In this document: positions 1 through 10,483 of the stretch, in pieces | How the letters are laid out: each line of letters begins with the position of its first letter | Position numbering within the stretch: the stretch's first letter is position 1 | From: Sugiyamaella lignohabitans | Taxonomy: Eukaryota > Ascomycota > Dipodascomycetes > Dipodascales > Trichomonascaceae | Reading direction: 5' to 3' | NCBI RefSeq assembly: GCF_001640025.1 | Contig: NC_031674.1 | Location: 3,596,001-3,660,000 of the forward strand | DNA: 64,000 nucleotides | Made by a program: the position numbers and the translations under genes | Notes under the pieces: generated by a model | Told to the model about the DNA's origin: nothing | What the model saw: the letters and a program-made list of their open reading frames with translations, nothing else | Databases searched by the model: none

Positions 1-81
1 TTATCAGTTAATAGTGATATGCTACCTGCTGATGACCGACCAACCCGAGTCTTATCTATGATATTGCTGAAGCTCTTATCT
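1..81. promoter_or_regulatory. GATA-factor site cluster upstream of the permease
   Basis: Three GATAA cores lie within 81 bp: TTATCAG at 1-7, CTTATCT at 51-57 and CTTATCT at 75-81 (reverse complement AGATAAG). In yeasts such clusters bind Gln3/Gat1-type factors and give nitrogen-catabolite control. That fits the downstream NCS1 permease, whose relatives import allantoin, uracil or uridine. Site matches are seen directly; function is inferred. Confidence 0.4.
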
Positions 82-248
82 GTGGGTGATGATGTCTGTC
101 CTGTCGTCCCCGCGCTCACTATCTTGGGCTATATCACGCCCAGTTTTTAATGTGCTACTTCTGATCTGATCTGACATGATATATATATCTAGTTCAGGAA
201 GGTATATTAGCCCTTTTCAGAGGTGAAAAATTTTCAGTACTGGATAAA

Positions 249-2050
249 ATGGCTACCGTCGCACGGAAGTGGATGAAGAAACTTGAGGTCAGTCATAGCG
301 GAGATCTCTCTAATAAAGAGCTGTTCCTGAATAATGATGACCTGAGACCCGTTGAACCTGCTCGAAGAAAATGGGGCTGGGCCAACTTCGTGGCCTTCTG
401 GATTTCGGATTCATTCAACATCAACACATGGCAGATCGCTGCCACTGGAATCGTCCAGGGTCTGGCCTGGTGGCAGGTCTGGATCTGTGTCTGGTTCGGA
501 TATTTCATCGCTGCTATCTTCGTGGTTCTCATCGGTAGAATCGGTGCAATGTACCACATCTCTTTTCCTGTGGCTTCTCGGTCTTCTTTCGGTATCTATG
601 GCAGTTACTGGCCTGTACTGGTAAGTTTGGGGATGGGGACTTGCCTCCGGCGGCCGGGCTCTGCCCGGACCCGTTGCTCGTCTCGCTGCGCTCGACTCGT
701 TGCTTGGATCGTGGGGGATTTGGCTAACCTTTTGGGTAGAATAGGACCTGTCTTGCTGTTGTGTGGTACGGTGTACAGGCTTGGCTGGGTGGTGAATGTG
801 TTCAGCTTATGATCCAGTCTATCTGGCCTCAGGCTGCTAATATTCCGAACGGTATCCCTCATTCGGGCACGAACACTTTTGCGTTTATGTCTTTCTTTTT
901 GTTCTGTTTGGCATCTTTACCAGCGTTGTACTTTCCAGTACACCAGATTAGACACCTGTTCACAGTCAAGTCTTATTTGGTGCCTATTGCCGGTATCGCA
1001 TTTTTAATTTGGACTATTAAAAAGGCTGGTGGCATTGGTCCTATTGTACACCAGCCGAGTAAGCTTCACGGAAGTGCTTTGGCTTGGGCTGTTATTGACA
1101 TGCTCATGTCTTGTGTTGAAAACTTCGTGACTCTAGTGGTAAATGACCCTGATTTCACAAGATTCGCTAGAAAGCCTTCAGATGCTGTCTGGTCACAGAT
1201 ACTAGCCATTCCGTTTTCTTTTGCCATTACTTCATTTATTGGCATTATTGTATCGTCGTCATCAACCGTTATTTATGGAGAGACTATTTGGTCGCCTTTA
1301 CAGGTTTTGGGAAATTTCTTAGAAGGAAATCACAGCGGTGCTCGTGCCGGAGTGTTTTTTATTTCTGCAGTATTTGCTTTGGCGCAAGTGGGATGTAATA
1401 TTGCTGCTAATGCTATTTCAGCAGGTACCGATATGACAGCTCTGTTTCCAAGATATATTAATATTCGTCGTGGTGGATTTATTTGCGCTACAATTGGCTT
1501 TGCTATGTGCCCTTGGCGTCTCCTGGAAACGTCGAACAAGTTCACTACTTATTTATCAGCATACACAGTATTTTTGTCAGCCATTGCAGGAGTCATTTTC
1601 TGTGATTATTATCTTGTGCGCAAGGGTAAGCTGGTAATTGATGATCTTTACAGCGCAGACCCTTCTGGAATATACTACTTCTTCAAGGGCTTCTCTTGGA
1701 GAGCTTATGCTGCTTATATCTGCGGAGTGGCCATTAACATCACTGGTATGGTTGGTGCGGTAGGACGCAAAGTTCCTATTGGAGCGACCCGAGTCTATGA
1801 GCTCAACTTTTTCGGCGGATTTATTGTCTCTGCAGGCACATACTATCTATTCTGTCGCCTTAGTCCTGTTCCAGGATGTCCAGAAAAGTGGGATGAATCC
1901 GAGGCTCGCATTTATGACGCGATCCACTACGTCGAAGGAGTCACTGTGGACGATGCGTCTTCGCTTCCCAGTGGTATTGTAGACGATGAAGACCCTGACT
2001 CTAAGAGAGGCTTCTCCACTCTCAAGCAGCGCTTTTTGGGTTCTGTTTAG
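249..2050 (+). CDS. NCS1-family nucleobase/nucleoside/allantoin permease (two exons)
   Basis: Plasma-membrane proton symporter of the NCS1 family (Fur4/Dal4/Fui1 type), importing uracil, uridine, allantoin or a related compound. Exons are 249-620 and 740-2050, joined in phase 0, giving 560 aa, a normal family length. The 119-nt intron has donor GTAAGT, branch GCTAAC near 723-728 and acceptor TAG. Splicing turns the break after SYWPVL into NRTCLAVVWYGVQAWLGG, the conserved family block, which fixes both splice sites. Other signatures are WGWANFVAFWISDSFN near residue 40, AISAGTDMTALFPRYINIRR and a CPW motif in the C-terminal half. About 12 membrane segments are apparent. Reading through the intron gives only a 187-residue dead end. 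A GC-rich hairpin element fills the intron. The exact substrate cannot be read from sequence. Confidence 0.9.
642..699 (+). repeat. GC-rich hairpin element, copy 1 (permease intron)
   Basis: Starts TGCCTCCGGCGG and ends near CTCGACTCG. It carries a variant core hairpin CCGGGCTCTGCCCGG, where both arms have changed together (compare CTGGGGC/GCCCCAG elsewhere), so the stem is kept. It lies entirely inside the intron, same strand as the gene. Confidence 0.85.
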
Positions 2051-3231
2051 GGCAACTTGTATTTTGATTGTTCGCTGGTCGGCTTTTTGTTTGTTTGTTT
2101 TCTTGGATAGGTTGCTTGTTTACTAGATGTTTTTTTATTTTCTTCTTTGTTTCTGTATTTGCTAACTTTGTCTAAAAGTATGTGCTATTTTTATATAAAA
2201 ATTATAGAATCACAATTTGTCTAGCATTTATTTGTGCTGAGTACCTGGGATACTTTTAGACAACTTCAAAGATGTCTCACTGCTAGCGAATCGAACATTC
2301 TGCCCTTCTTGTCCTGTTCCATGTTTCACAATAATTGCGACAACTCTACACATTCCGGTGACCACTATCCACTCTACGGCCCGCTAGTGAGACAAAAATA
2401 AAAAAAAATGTTTTTGACTGGCGAAAAAATCGCACTAGGGGCCACACGACGCTCGCGAAGCGAGCACAACGGGGTCTGGGGCAGCGCCCCAGCCGCCGGA
2501 GGCAACACCCCAGTTTCCGTGCTTTTCGATTATTGGTGATATAGGAAGTCGACCCCCACAGGCCCCACCAGACCCCGCCGAACAGACAGGGCCCCACCTT
2601 CTTGATGACGAGACGCAACAGATCAGCCGCTTCGAACCCCGCAAATTAACGTTCACGCAGCTGATAAGCCCGTGTGGCCTGGTGTCAGGACGCATGCTAG
2701 TGGTCCCAATTTACCCAAACGGCAGAACGGCTGCTCCAGAGCCCCTCCTGCTGCAGCAGACCCCCGTTTGGGACGGTTAGGTCCAGGTCTCAACTCAAGC
2801 GAGTCAAACCTCACAAACCAGACCTACTTTTTTAAAACTGCCACAGCTGACAAGTGCTACAAAACAATCCACAATCTTCTCAACTGTGAAGTTTATAGAC
2901 CACAGACCCGATTCTGTATTGTATAATCACCAAAAACTAGATCTCAGTGTAATTGTATTTCGAATCACGCCATTGTCAACCATCTCACACTCGATTCGTA
3001 TTTGTATTTTTACCGCTACCATCAGTGAGAGACTGTGTTTCAAATACTGACTTGACAGGTGTAGAAGAAACCAGGTTCATTAACGACTAGAATCTCAAGA
3101 AGACCCTCAACTTCACGCATTGAGTGGCATATTCATTTTGGAAACCGGTCTTGGCATTTTTCAGTACCTTACTGCATTCCGAACTGCTTATAGAACCCAC
3201 CCCCTAGAAACGACGACAGACGAGCATTTCG
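2051..3231. other. Intergenic, no gene seen
   Basis: This holds the permease 3' flank and the DUF1 promoter. The only structured feature is one GC-rich hairpin element at 2447-2504. Open frames here are short, on both strands, and resemble no family I know. No tRNA-like fold is apparent. Confidence 0.6.
2447..2504 (-). repeat. GC-rich hairpin element, copy 2
   Basis: Reverse orientation copy ending GCCGCCGGAGGCA, with core hairpin CTGGGGCAGCGCCCCAG and the GCGAAGC mini-hairpin at its other end. Intergenic. Confidence 0.85.
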
Positions 3232-6200
3232 ATGGTTAAAAAGGCCAGCAGAAGACTGGTATATGCTCTATCATCGTCGCAAACCGACACTGGTGGCCAT
3301 TCGCTGGGAGTCAATTCGCTCGCTATAGACCCCACTCCAGGAGCCAATGGCCTGACTGGAACACTATACTCGGCAGGACGAGACGGAATCATCAATGGCT
3401 GGGGCCTGACCGACATCGATGTGTCCACAAACTGGGACACGGAATACATCCCACGACCAATCGATGTTAAAAAATCGGCTGCCAAAACCGACGAATCCAA
3501 AAAGTCACCCGACGGCTCGACGGCGACGGTGTCCCGCACCCAGATCCACACCAACTGGGTCAATGATATCATCCTCGCCAATAACTATCAGTCTGGTAAG
3601 TTTGTGGTGGGGATTCTGCCTCCGGCGGCTGGGGCTCCGCCCCAGACCCTGGTTGCTCGCTTCGCTCGTCTCGTGGCTGAGTGGTGGTCTCTGTAGGGAA
3701 CCCCATATCGAGCGAAGCGAGCAACCAGGGTCTGGGGCGGAGCCCCAGCCGCCGGAGGCATGTGTCCTTCTCCTGTAAAATCAGTGTACTAACCGCGTGA
3801 CAGTAATCTCGTGCTCGTCGGATTTGACCGTGAAGCTGTGGAGTCCTGGAAAGAACGAGACGGTGCAGGTGGGTCAGCATTTGGACTATGTTAAGTGTCT
3901 GGCCACGGCATCGGTGAAGAATACAGAGTGGATTGTGTCAGGCGGTCTCGATAGGAAGATTATTGGGTGGGATCTGAAGAAGGGCGGTGAGAAGTTCTCT
4001 ATTGATGTGGGTGATAAAGGGAGAAACCAAATGGGCTCGGTGTATGCTTTGGCGGTCAACGGGTCCGACAACGGCATAGCTTCTGCCTCGACTCTTATTG
4101 CCAGTGGTGGTCCTGAGGCGATTGTCAATCTGTGGGATTCTCGGTCAGGCGACCCTGTTACTAAATTTGTTGGACATAGTGGAAATATCCGATCGATTCT
4201 GGTGTCTGACGACGGCGAATGGGTGTTGAGTGGTTCGTCGGATTCGTCTATTAAACTGTGGTCAGTAACTTCTTCTCGATTGTATCATACGTTTGACATG
4301 CATGATGACTCGGTGTGGTCATTGTTTTCTCAGGACCCTTCGTTGAAGGTGTTCTATTCCAGTGATAGAAGCGGTGTGGTCATGAAGACAGATCTAAGAG
4401 GATGTGTTGAGAAGCATCTGGATTTCGATGAGGGTGTGTCGGTCATGGTTTGTAACGAGCACGAGGGCGTGTCAAAGGTCATTAGTGCAGGGTCTAATTT
4501 GTGGACTGCTACCTCGAATTCACGTATTCACAGATGGAGGAACGTTAATACTGGAATCTATTCGCTGGGTAATGGTGTTGGTGAGGTGCCAATTGAGGAG
4601 TCAGCTGAGACAAATGAGAAGAAGGAGGACGAGACTGCAAAACAAAATGATAGTCAGGATACTGATAACGAAAAGAAGAAAGAAGATGGAGAAAAGGACG
4701 AGGAAATCAAGGTGCCAGACAACTCTATCAAGACGTCGTTCATCCAAGTGAGTGGTGGCCCATCATTACAGTTTGCAGCAGCTGCTGAAGCTCATAGAAC
4801 GGCACGAGAAATATCTCCAGGAGGTAAAGAACTGGATGTGGTTGTGCAGCCGGTATCAGAAAACCCCATTGAAACGCTTCGTGGTCATGTTGGACTGATC
4901 AAGCATCGACTGCTCAACGACAAGAGACGTGTGCTTACTCTTGATACAGCAGGCGATGTCAAACTGTGGGACCTGGTGAGAGGTGTAGTATTGCAGTCGT
5001 TTGACCGTACACTTGGTCTTGATCTCGATACTCTGGCTGACCAGTTAAACCCATTGGCGTTTGTTTCAAACTGGTGTCAAGTGTCGGTCAGAACTGGTGA
5101 ACTGTATGTATCATTAGAGGAGTCTACATGTTTTGATGCCGAGGTATATTCTGACGATTTGATAATTGACCATACTGGAAGTGAAGATGGTTCTGCCGTA
5201 AGACAGGATATGACGGATATTCCTGAAGATCATAGAGTCAATTACGGTAAATGGGTCATTACTAATTTACTACACAATTTACAGCAGCGACTGTTACAAG
5301 ACGAAATTAAACCGTCACCAAATGGGTCTGCGACCTCGTCGACGTCTGAACCAAAACCATCAGCACCAATTGCAGGATCTAAAGGTACTAATGGATATTC
5401 CAGCTCGCCTTATGACATTGTACATAAAGTAGAAGAGCCCGTGGAAACTACTACTAAAGAGACAACTAACAATGTCAACACATCTAATTCGCAATCGAAC
5501 TCGAGTGGAGGTGGTATGTTTGGCAGGTTCAAGGGATTTGGTAAATCCAAGAAAGACAAGACTCCAGCTGCTTCTACCAACAATACCACTACACCAGCAG
5601 CAACCACACCACAAGAACCACCAACACCCAAGGCTGTGGAGTATAATTCACTTAATGATCTGATTAAAGATTTGAAAAAGAAGGCCTCTTCGCCGAACCA
5701 CACCGGATCGTTGTTCAACCCTCCATCGTCTACCGACTGTCCTTTTGTAGCATTCCCCGAACATACCAAGATCATGATCTCTGAACAGCTGCCCAACTCA
5801 GGTGATACTATGGATTTGTATCGAGGAACGGTGGGTACAGTTGGAACTGACGAAACCAGGCTTCGCGAGGTAGTTCCTGGCTGGATGGGTAAAGTGCTTC
5901 TTGAGAACGAGCTTCCTGTTAAAGAGCCACCTAAAGTCGGGTTTGTTGTTCAACCCGAAGACGAGTCGAAATCGCCCTCGGTCACTGCTGCAAACATCCG
6001 ACTGACAGCTTACCACATGCTTCGTGCCCGTAAAGTGTTACTCTACGTTGTCGAAAGACTATCAGCGGACCCCACCATGTCCGAAACCATCCAAACACAC
6101 AAGGGCCAGCAACCTGAAGAATGGCTCGAACTGTATTGCCAGGGCCACAAGATCCCGCCCAAAATGACCGTCGCCACCATCCGAACCCGGGTCTGGCGAA

Positions 6201-6238
6201 GCGGAGGTGACGTCGTGCTCAAGTACCGCATCGTATAA
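3232..6238 (+). CDS. DUF1: WDR48/DUF1-type WD40 activator of deubiquitinases (two exons)
   Basis: Homologue of yeast Duf1 and human WDR48/UAF1, a WD40 scaffold that binds and stimulates USP1/USP12/USP46-type ubiquitin proteases. Exons 3232-3595 and 3804-6238 join in phase 1, giving 932 aa. The 208-nt intron has donor GTAAGT, a perfect TACTAAC branch at 3787-3793 and acceptor CAG. The junction rebuilds the WD-repeat block THTNWVND...VISCSSDLTVKLW. The N-terminal propeller spans roughly residues 10-400, with a later repeat near 530. A charged Glu/Lys-rich insertion lies near residues 390-430 and Ser/Thr/Asn-rich linkers precede the C-terminal DUF3337-like (ubiquitin-like) region of about 640-930. 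The intron carries two GC-rich elements in inverted orientation. Family assignment is firm; partner enzymes are inferred. Confidence 0.9.
3617..3673 (+). repeat. GC-rich hairpin element, copy 3 (DUF1 intron)
   Basis: Forward copy TGCCTCCGGCGGCTGGGG onward, with core hairpin CTGGGGCTCCGCCCCAG, ending near CTTCGCTCG. It lies 21 nt from the 5' splice site and forms an inverted pair with copy 4 in the same intron. Confidence 0.9.
3709..3760 (-). repeat. GC-rich hairpin element, copy 4 (DUF1 intron)
   Basis: Near-perfect reverse complement of copy 3 from CGAGCGAAGCGAGCAACC to GCCGCCGGAGGCA. Paired with copy 3 it could form a long stem, about 50 bp with a 35-nt loop, inside the intron transcript. 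Confidence 0.9.
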
Positions 6239-6295
6239 CCCAACCACCACTCGGAATCTATTATTTTAATTTTATTCTCACTTCACAGTTGGTGC

Positions 6296-6359
6296 TGCCT
6301 CCGGCGGCTGGGGCTCCGCCCCAGACCCTGGTTGCTCCTCTCGCTTCGCTCGAGTCGGG
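6296..6359 (+). repeat. GC-rich hairpin element, copy 5
   Basis: Full-length forward copy, TGCCTCCGGCGG through CTCGAGTCGGG, in the 3' flank of DUF1, 57 bp after its stop codon. Confidence 0.9.
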
Positions 6360-6398
6360 CGTCGGGATCCCCCTTTTCTCACTTTACGGTTGGGGTGC

Positions 6399-6463
6399 TG
6401 CCTCCGGCGGCTGGGGCCCCGCACCCCAGACCCCGCTGCTCCTCTCGCTTCGCTCGAGTCGGG
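6399..6463 (+). repeat. GC-rich hairpin element, copy 6
   Basis: Forward copy about 100 bp after copy 5 and in direct orientation to it. The core hairpin has an enlarged loop (CTGGGGCCCCGCACCCCAG). Confidence 0.9.
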
Positions 6464-6496
6464 TTTCGGAACCCCCCTGAGCTCACAGCCCCCCAG

Positions 6497-6555
6497 CCGC
6501 TCCGCGAAGCGGAGCACAACCAGGGTCTGGGGTGGAGCCCCAGCCGCCGGAGGCA
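6497..6555 (-). repeat. GC-rich hairpin element, copy 7
   Basis: Reverse copy with end hairpin CGCTCCGCGAAGCGGAGC and core CTGGGGTGGAGCCCCAG, ending GCCGCCGGAGGCA. It lies between DUF1 and the secreted-peptide gene, in the 3' flank of both convergent genes. Confidence 0.9.
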
Positions 6556-6634
6556 GCACCCTTCCCGAGATTTCATAACAAATACATTGATCGATACAAA
6601 CAGAAGAGATATTTGTGTAGTAGCAGAAGAGGGC

Positions 6635-6793
6635 CTAGGGGGTTTCGACGCAGCCGTATTTGGTAATGTCCTCGATTCTGCCGACGCAGATGAGACGCTT
6701 GTCGAGTTCCTCTTCGGACTCAGCGACGGGAGCGGCAGTGATCCCCTGGATGAGGGACACGATGGCAAGGAGAGATACTAATTGGAACTTCAT
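6635..6793 (-). CDS. Small secreted peptide precursor with Kex2 site (52 aa)
   Basis: A 53-codon frame not attributable to any larger gene. It starts MKFQLVSLLAIVSLIQ, a clear signal peptide likely cleaved after ITA. A short acidic pro-segment (about residues 21-31) ends LDKR, a classic Kex2 dibasic site also seen in alpha-factor precursors. The last 19 residues contain two cysteines (positions 36 and 48) and end CVETP before TAG. Codons are strongly C-ending (ATC, CTC, GTC, GAC), unlike random sequence and typical of highly expressed genes. A TATA box lies 137 bp upstream. I do not recognise the mature peptide. It could be a hormone or pheromone-like signal or a disulphide-bonded secreted peptide. 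It is single copy, without the tandem repeats of alpha-factor genes. Confidence 0.65.
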   Translation of the reverse strand: MKFQLVSLLAIVSLIQGITAAPVAESEEELDKRLICVGRIEDITKYGCVETP

Positions 6794-6929
6794 TGTGGTA
6801 GAGTGTAGTTTAGAGAAGTGAAAGTGGTTGGTTCAGAAGACGAGTGACTAGAGATGTCTGTTCAGTTGGCTAATTCAAACAATAATGTTGTGGAAAACGA
6901 AAAGCTGAATTGTCTGGGGAAACAGCCTC

Positions 6930-6937
6930 TTTTTATA
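6930..6937 (-). promoter_or_regulatory. TATA box of the secreted-peptide gene
   Basis: TATAAAAA on the minus strand, 137 bp upstream of the ATG at 6793. The position and perfect match support a strongly or conditionally transcribed gene. Confidence 0.5.
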
Positions 6938-7269
6938 GATATTTGGACGATGCTATGTCGCGACCCAGATATCCCTGATCCGCCATGACTGACGTCGTTC
7001 ATTTCCTAGAACTCACAACAAGTCATATCTGAACTAGTACATACGGCACCACGGCCGTATGCAGGATGCAGTGGTAATGTTGTAAACCTTAATGTGGACC
7101 GTGCATTAGTGGAGCAGCAGATCAAGACTACTGCAAGACTACTGCATGTAGCCATTTTTATCTACCGTTCGAGGTACAGTTTCTATTGTTCGGCCCTTTC
7201 TGATTGCCGGCCTGCTGCCCCTGAGTGAATGACATGCTGTAGGTGACCATTCTGGTCCGGACCACACGG

Positions 7270-7404
7270 GGTATCCAGGGGGCCCAGGGGAACCAGGAGA
7301 CCCAAGGAAAAGTGTGGAACCAAGAGAACCACGGGAAAGTGAGGAACCAGGGGAAAGAAGGGAGCCGAGGGAACCAGGGGGACCGGTGGAACCAGGGAAT
7401 CAGG
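7270..7404. repeat. Degenerate 9-bp minisatellite, GGGGAACCA-like, 15 units
   Basis: Fifteen consecutive 9-bp units in unbroken phase, such as GGGAACCAG, TGGAACCAA, GAGAACCAC and AGGAACCAG. Because 9 is a multiple of 3, one + frame reads as collagen-like Gly-X-Y (G-N-Q repeatedly) and the opposite strand as Val-Pro-Leu repeats. Open frames exist on both strands (67 and 86 codons), but neither has a clear gene context. Confidence 0.7.
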
Positions 7405-7943
7405 GAAGGAAAAACCAGCTCTCAAACTTCTGATACCCCCCACTGACTATCTAAGAGACAATTTTCGGGAGCTAGAGATTAGAGTTGGTTGCTCGTGAGT
7501 CTCCGCATAGATAATTATCCACACGAACCAGGGTCGTATACGTCACGATTCACGACACTTCATTCCTGACAAGTGGCTGAATATATCGATGGGTTCCTTG
7601 TTGTACGAAAAAAGAATAATTTATTTTCAGTCGTTTGAGGATGTCCCTACCAAAACGGATGTGATACGGGGTATGCTCATTGGCGGACCAAGCTATCGTT
7701 ATCTGATTATCAGGGTACAGGAAAAGGTTAATCTGCGTTGTTATCATGTGTCAGAGAGATGGCCCCACTGAGGCGGGAGAGCAACCAGCCATCAGATGGG
7801 ATATACCTGGACAGATTTGCACAGATTTACAGACTGTTTTGTTTTAGACACATTGGGCGGATTTCGGCAAAAAATTCCACAGCAAGTGGTTCGCACATTC
7901 GCAGATCCAGCACAGTCGGTTCAGTCTTCCGTCCACGGTCCCA

Positions 7944-8005
7944 GGTACCTCCTGCGAAGCAGGAGCTACGGGATCTGGGGCGAAGCCCCAGTCGCCGGAG
8001 GTACC
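7944..8005 (-). repeat. GC-rich hairpin element, copy 8 (subfamily B)
   Basis: Divergent copy bounded by GGTACC on both sides. It keeps core CTGGGGCGAAGCCCCAG and the end GTCGCCGGAGG, but its distal hairpin is CTCCTGCGAAGCAGGAG in place of the usual CTCGCTTCGCTCGAG. It shares that hairpin type with copy 13. Confidence 0.75.
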
Positions 8006-9128
8006 GTCCCCACCCCCCTAGGTCTCTACTTCATAAAAATACGTTGTACACAAGGAGCAGATCCCGTAGATCTAGCAGGATCAGATTCGGTAGATCCAGC
8101 AGCACATGTACCGTCGTACCCTCACGGATATCATATCTCGATATCGTTGTTATCGTCAGACATCTCAGATATGTTTTTCCGATCCCGGTGGGGATTATCT
8201 CTTGCCTCAAATGTTCCAGTGTGCCTGTAAGATTGATATAACTGGAGCATCTGGCACGTCTGAAGCGTATGTAGAGGTTCGGTTATCGCCCTGATTAAGT
8301 TCTGATTGTGTATAACCGAGGGGGTCCAGGCGTCAGAATAAGGTTGTTAGAGACACAGATGTTGCTTTTTTCTGGTTTCTAACGGGACACCAGTGCCGGG
8401 ACCGACTGGAAAAAATAAACCCTAATACATACTTCAGGGGTAGCTGTAACTGGAGTAGTAGCCTGGTTGGGAGGAATAATGTGAGAACTAGTAGTGAGTA
8501 GATCTTACTTCTTCTATCCAACAAACTTTGGGACCAAGAAACTCCCAGTTTCAAAGTAAAGTATTTTTGAGGAATCCAAACAAAGACAAGCTCTTGCTCA
8601 TTCAATACCAGGGGAATGGAATATGCAGCGGGATAGGGCATCGTTCTCATTTGAATAAACTATTCTTGGGTACTCTTTTAGCTTATCAAGCCAGAAGGCC
8701 AGATACACACAGGGAAGGGGTCGGGTCGATAGGGTTGCACACCCCCTTCCGCCTGCTGCACGAATCTGTATTTTGACCGAACATCACGAAGCATCAAACG
8801 CTCATTAAGTCCATGAGTGCAATAATATTTTCGTGACTCCTCACATACCTAACACAAGTCCGCACTAAACATCCTCAAAAAAACAAATAGCAATCGCCTG
8901 ATCACGGTCATGTCCTCGTACACATTCGTACTGACCGATCGGCCGTCGGCCGTACTGCGTGGCGCTGAAATCCACCCAACAGCAGCCATATCCCCGCTTT
9001 GTATTAATTCAGATCTTTGAGATCTTTCAGTTCTGGTATTATGACGACGACGACGACTTTCCCCAGTTGTTCTCAACGGTTATAAATCGACCCTGTCTTT
9101 GCTAGTCGATGCTGTAGTGAAGTTGGGG

Positions 9129-9394
9129 TTACCCGGAACATGGGACGTAGGTATGTCGGTAATTGGTAAGGGGTATTTATTTAGGCAATAATTTGACAAT
9201 AATCAGTGGAGATTTTTCAAATCCATAAAATTTTGTTTGCTCATGATTTTCTGATATCGTGAGATTTATATTTCGTGTCCGCGACATCATCACCTTGTTT
9301 ACACCATGTTTTGTCTTTTCAATGCTTCTCTGCGTTATCTAAACACTATACTTTCTTGGACTGGCAATGCAGACTGGAGATGAATGCCGGGTAA
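9129..9394. promoter_or_regulatory. Two Reb1-like sites upstream of RPB5
   Basis: TTACCCG at 9129-9135 and its reverse complement CGGGTAA at 9388-9394 match the Reb1 general regulatory factor motif. They lie 509 and 250 bp before the RPB5 start. A 7-bp match can occur by chance; two in a promoter is suggestive only. Confidence 0.3.
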
Positions 9395-9643
9395 CTTGAA
9401 GAACCACATTTTTAGGGCCCCCAGTAGAAACCCTACTATCACTAATAGTGCCTCATAGTCTGCGGCGTGGTTGTACCCCGGTTAGGGTTGGAGAAATTCC
9501 CAAGGCAAGGGTAGATATACCAGATTTTTGATGTTCGTGAAGTTTTGAAAAAATCAACAGTGAGCGGGTTGGGATTTGCCAGGAATCAGCTTGTTCGACC
9601 CTTTTGTTTGAGGTCACTTTTTTTTATTTATTGATTTACAGCC

Positions 9644-10436
9644 ATGGATTCTGATAGAGAAGCCACTCGACTCTGGCGAGTGTTCAGAACCGTGAAGGAG
9701 CTTGTTAGAGATAGAGTACGTACGCACGGGCCAGTGGACTAGTAGACTGAGTCAGTGGACGGAGTCGAGTATCTAGTCGGTAAACTAGTATTAGTCTAGG
9801 CTTTTGACGACACACGAGTATATCAGGATTATATGGTGAAATGTGGATAAAACTAACGAAATATAGGGATACAATGTGGGACAGCAAGAGACCGAGATCA
9901 CGCTCGACGAGTTCAGGGCTCGATACTGCACAGACGACGGCACTGTGACCAGAGCACGAATGAATTTTCAAGCAGTGCCTACACCCGAATCGCTGGAGAA
10001 GTTCCCTGATATCGGCACCTTGTGGGTCAACTTCTGCGACGAAGCGTCCGTTGGAGTCAAGACCATGAGAGAGTTCTGTATCCTGGTTGCATCGAAGCAC
10101 TTCTCCACTGCTCTGTTCATCTATCAAACCAATATCACACCATCAGCCTCGAAATTGATCCCCAGCGTGGCCCCCGCGACCATCGAGACCTTCCAAGAGG
10201 CCGATCTAGTCGTCAACATCACCAAGCATATTCTTGTTCCCAAGCACATCCGTCTGTCCGACCCGGAGAAGAAGGAACTGCTCGAGAGATACCGTCTCAA
10301 AGAGTCGCAACTTCCCCGTATCCAGCGCGAAGACCCCGTAGCCCGTTACCTCGGCCTCAAGCGTGGCCAGGTCGTTAAAATTATCCGTAGAAGTGAAACC
10401 AGTGGCCGATACGCCAGTTACAGGATATGTCTATAA
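9644..10436 (+). CDS. RPB5: RNA polymerase subunit ABC27 (RPB5), two exons
   Basis: Subunit shared by RNA polymerases I, II and III, forming part of the lower jaw that contacts downstream DNA. Exons 9644-9715 (24 codons) and 9867-10436 join in phase 0, giving 213 aa (S. cerevisiae 215). The 151-nt intron has donor GTACGT, branch ACTAAC at 9852-9857 and acceptor TAG. The first exon, [16 protein letters not shown], and the junction into GYNVGQQ match the family start. The C-terminal assembly domain is highly conserved ([20 protein letters not shown], then [20 protein letters not shown] and [13 protein letters not shown]). CTG encodes a conserved leucine here, supporting the standard code. Two inverted GC-rich elements lie just downstream. 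Confidence 0.97.
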
Positions 10437-10483
10437 TTTATTTACTATCGAACCCGAAACAACGTGTACTATTACCCCCATCA

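Larger units (their letters stand above)
6938..9643. other. Gene-poor stretch between secreted peptide and RPB5
   Basis: About 2.7 kb with no convincing gene. It holds a 9-bp minisatellite (7270-7404), one divergent GC-rich element (7944-8005) and two Reb1-like sites near the RPB5 end. Open frames up to 167 codons exist but lack recognisable domains and conserved composition. I looked for tRNA, U6, SRP and RNase P signatures and saw none. Confidence 0.5.

Noticed and set aside
2625..2650. T-arm-like TTCGAACCCC suggesting a tRNA
   Set aside because: No matching anticodon arm or acceptor stem can be formed around it on either strand.
10306..10309. CUG-Ser genetic code (CTG as serine)
   Set aside because: CTG codons occur at conserved leucine positions, for example in the KKELLERYR block of RPB5, so the standard code applies.
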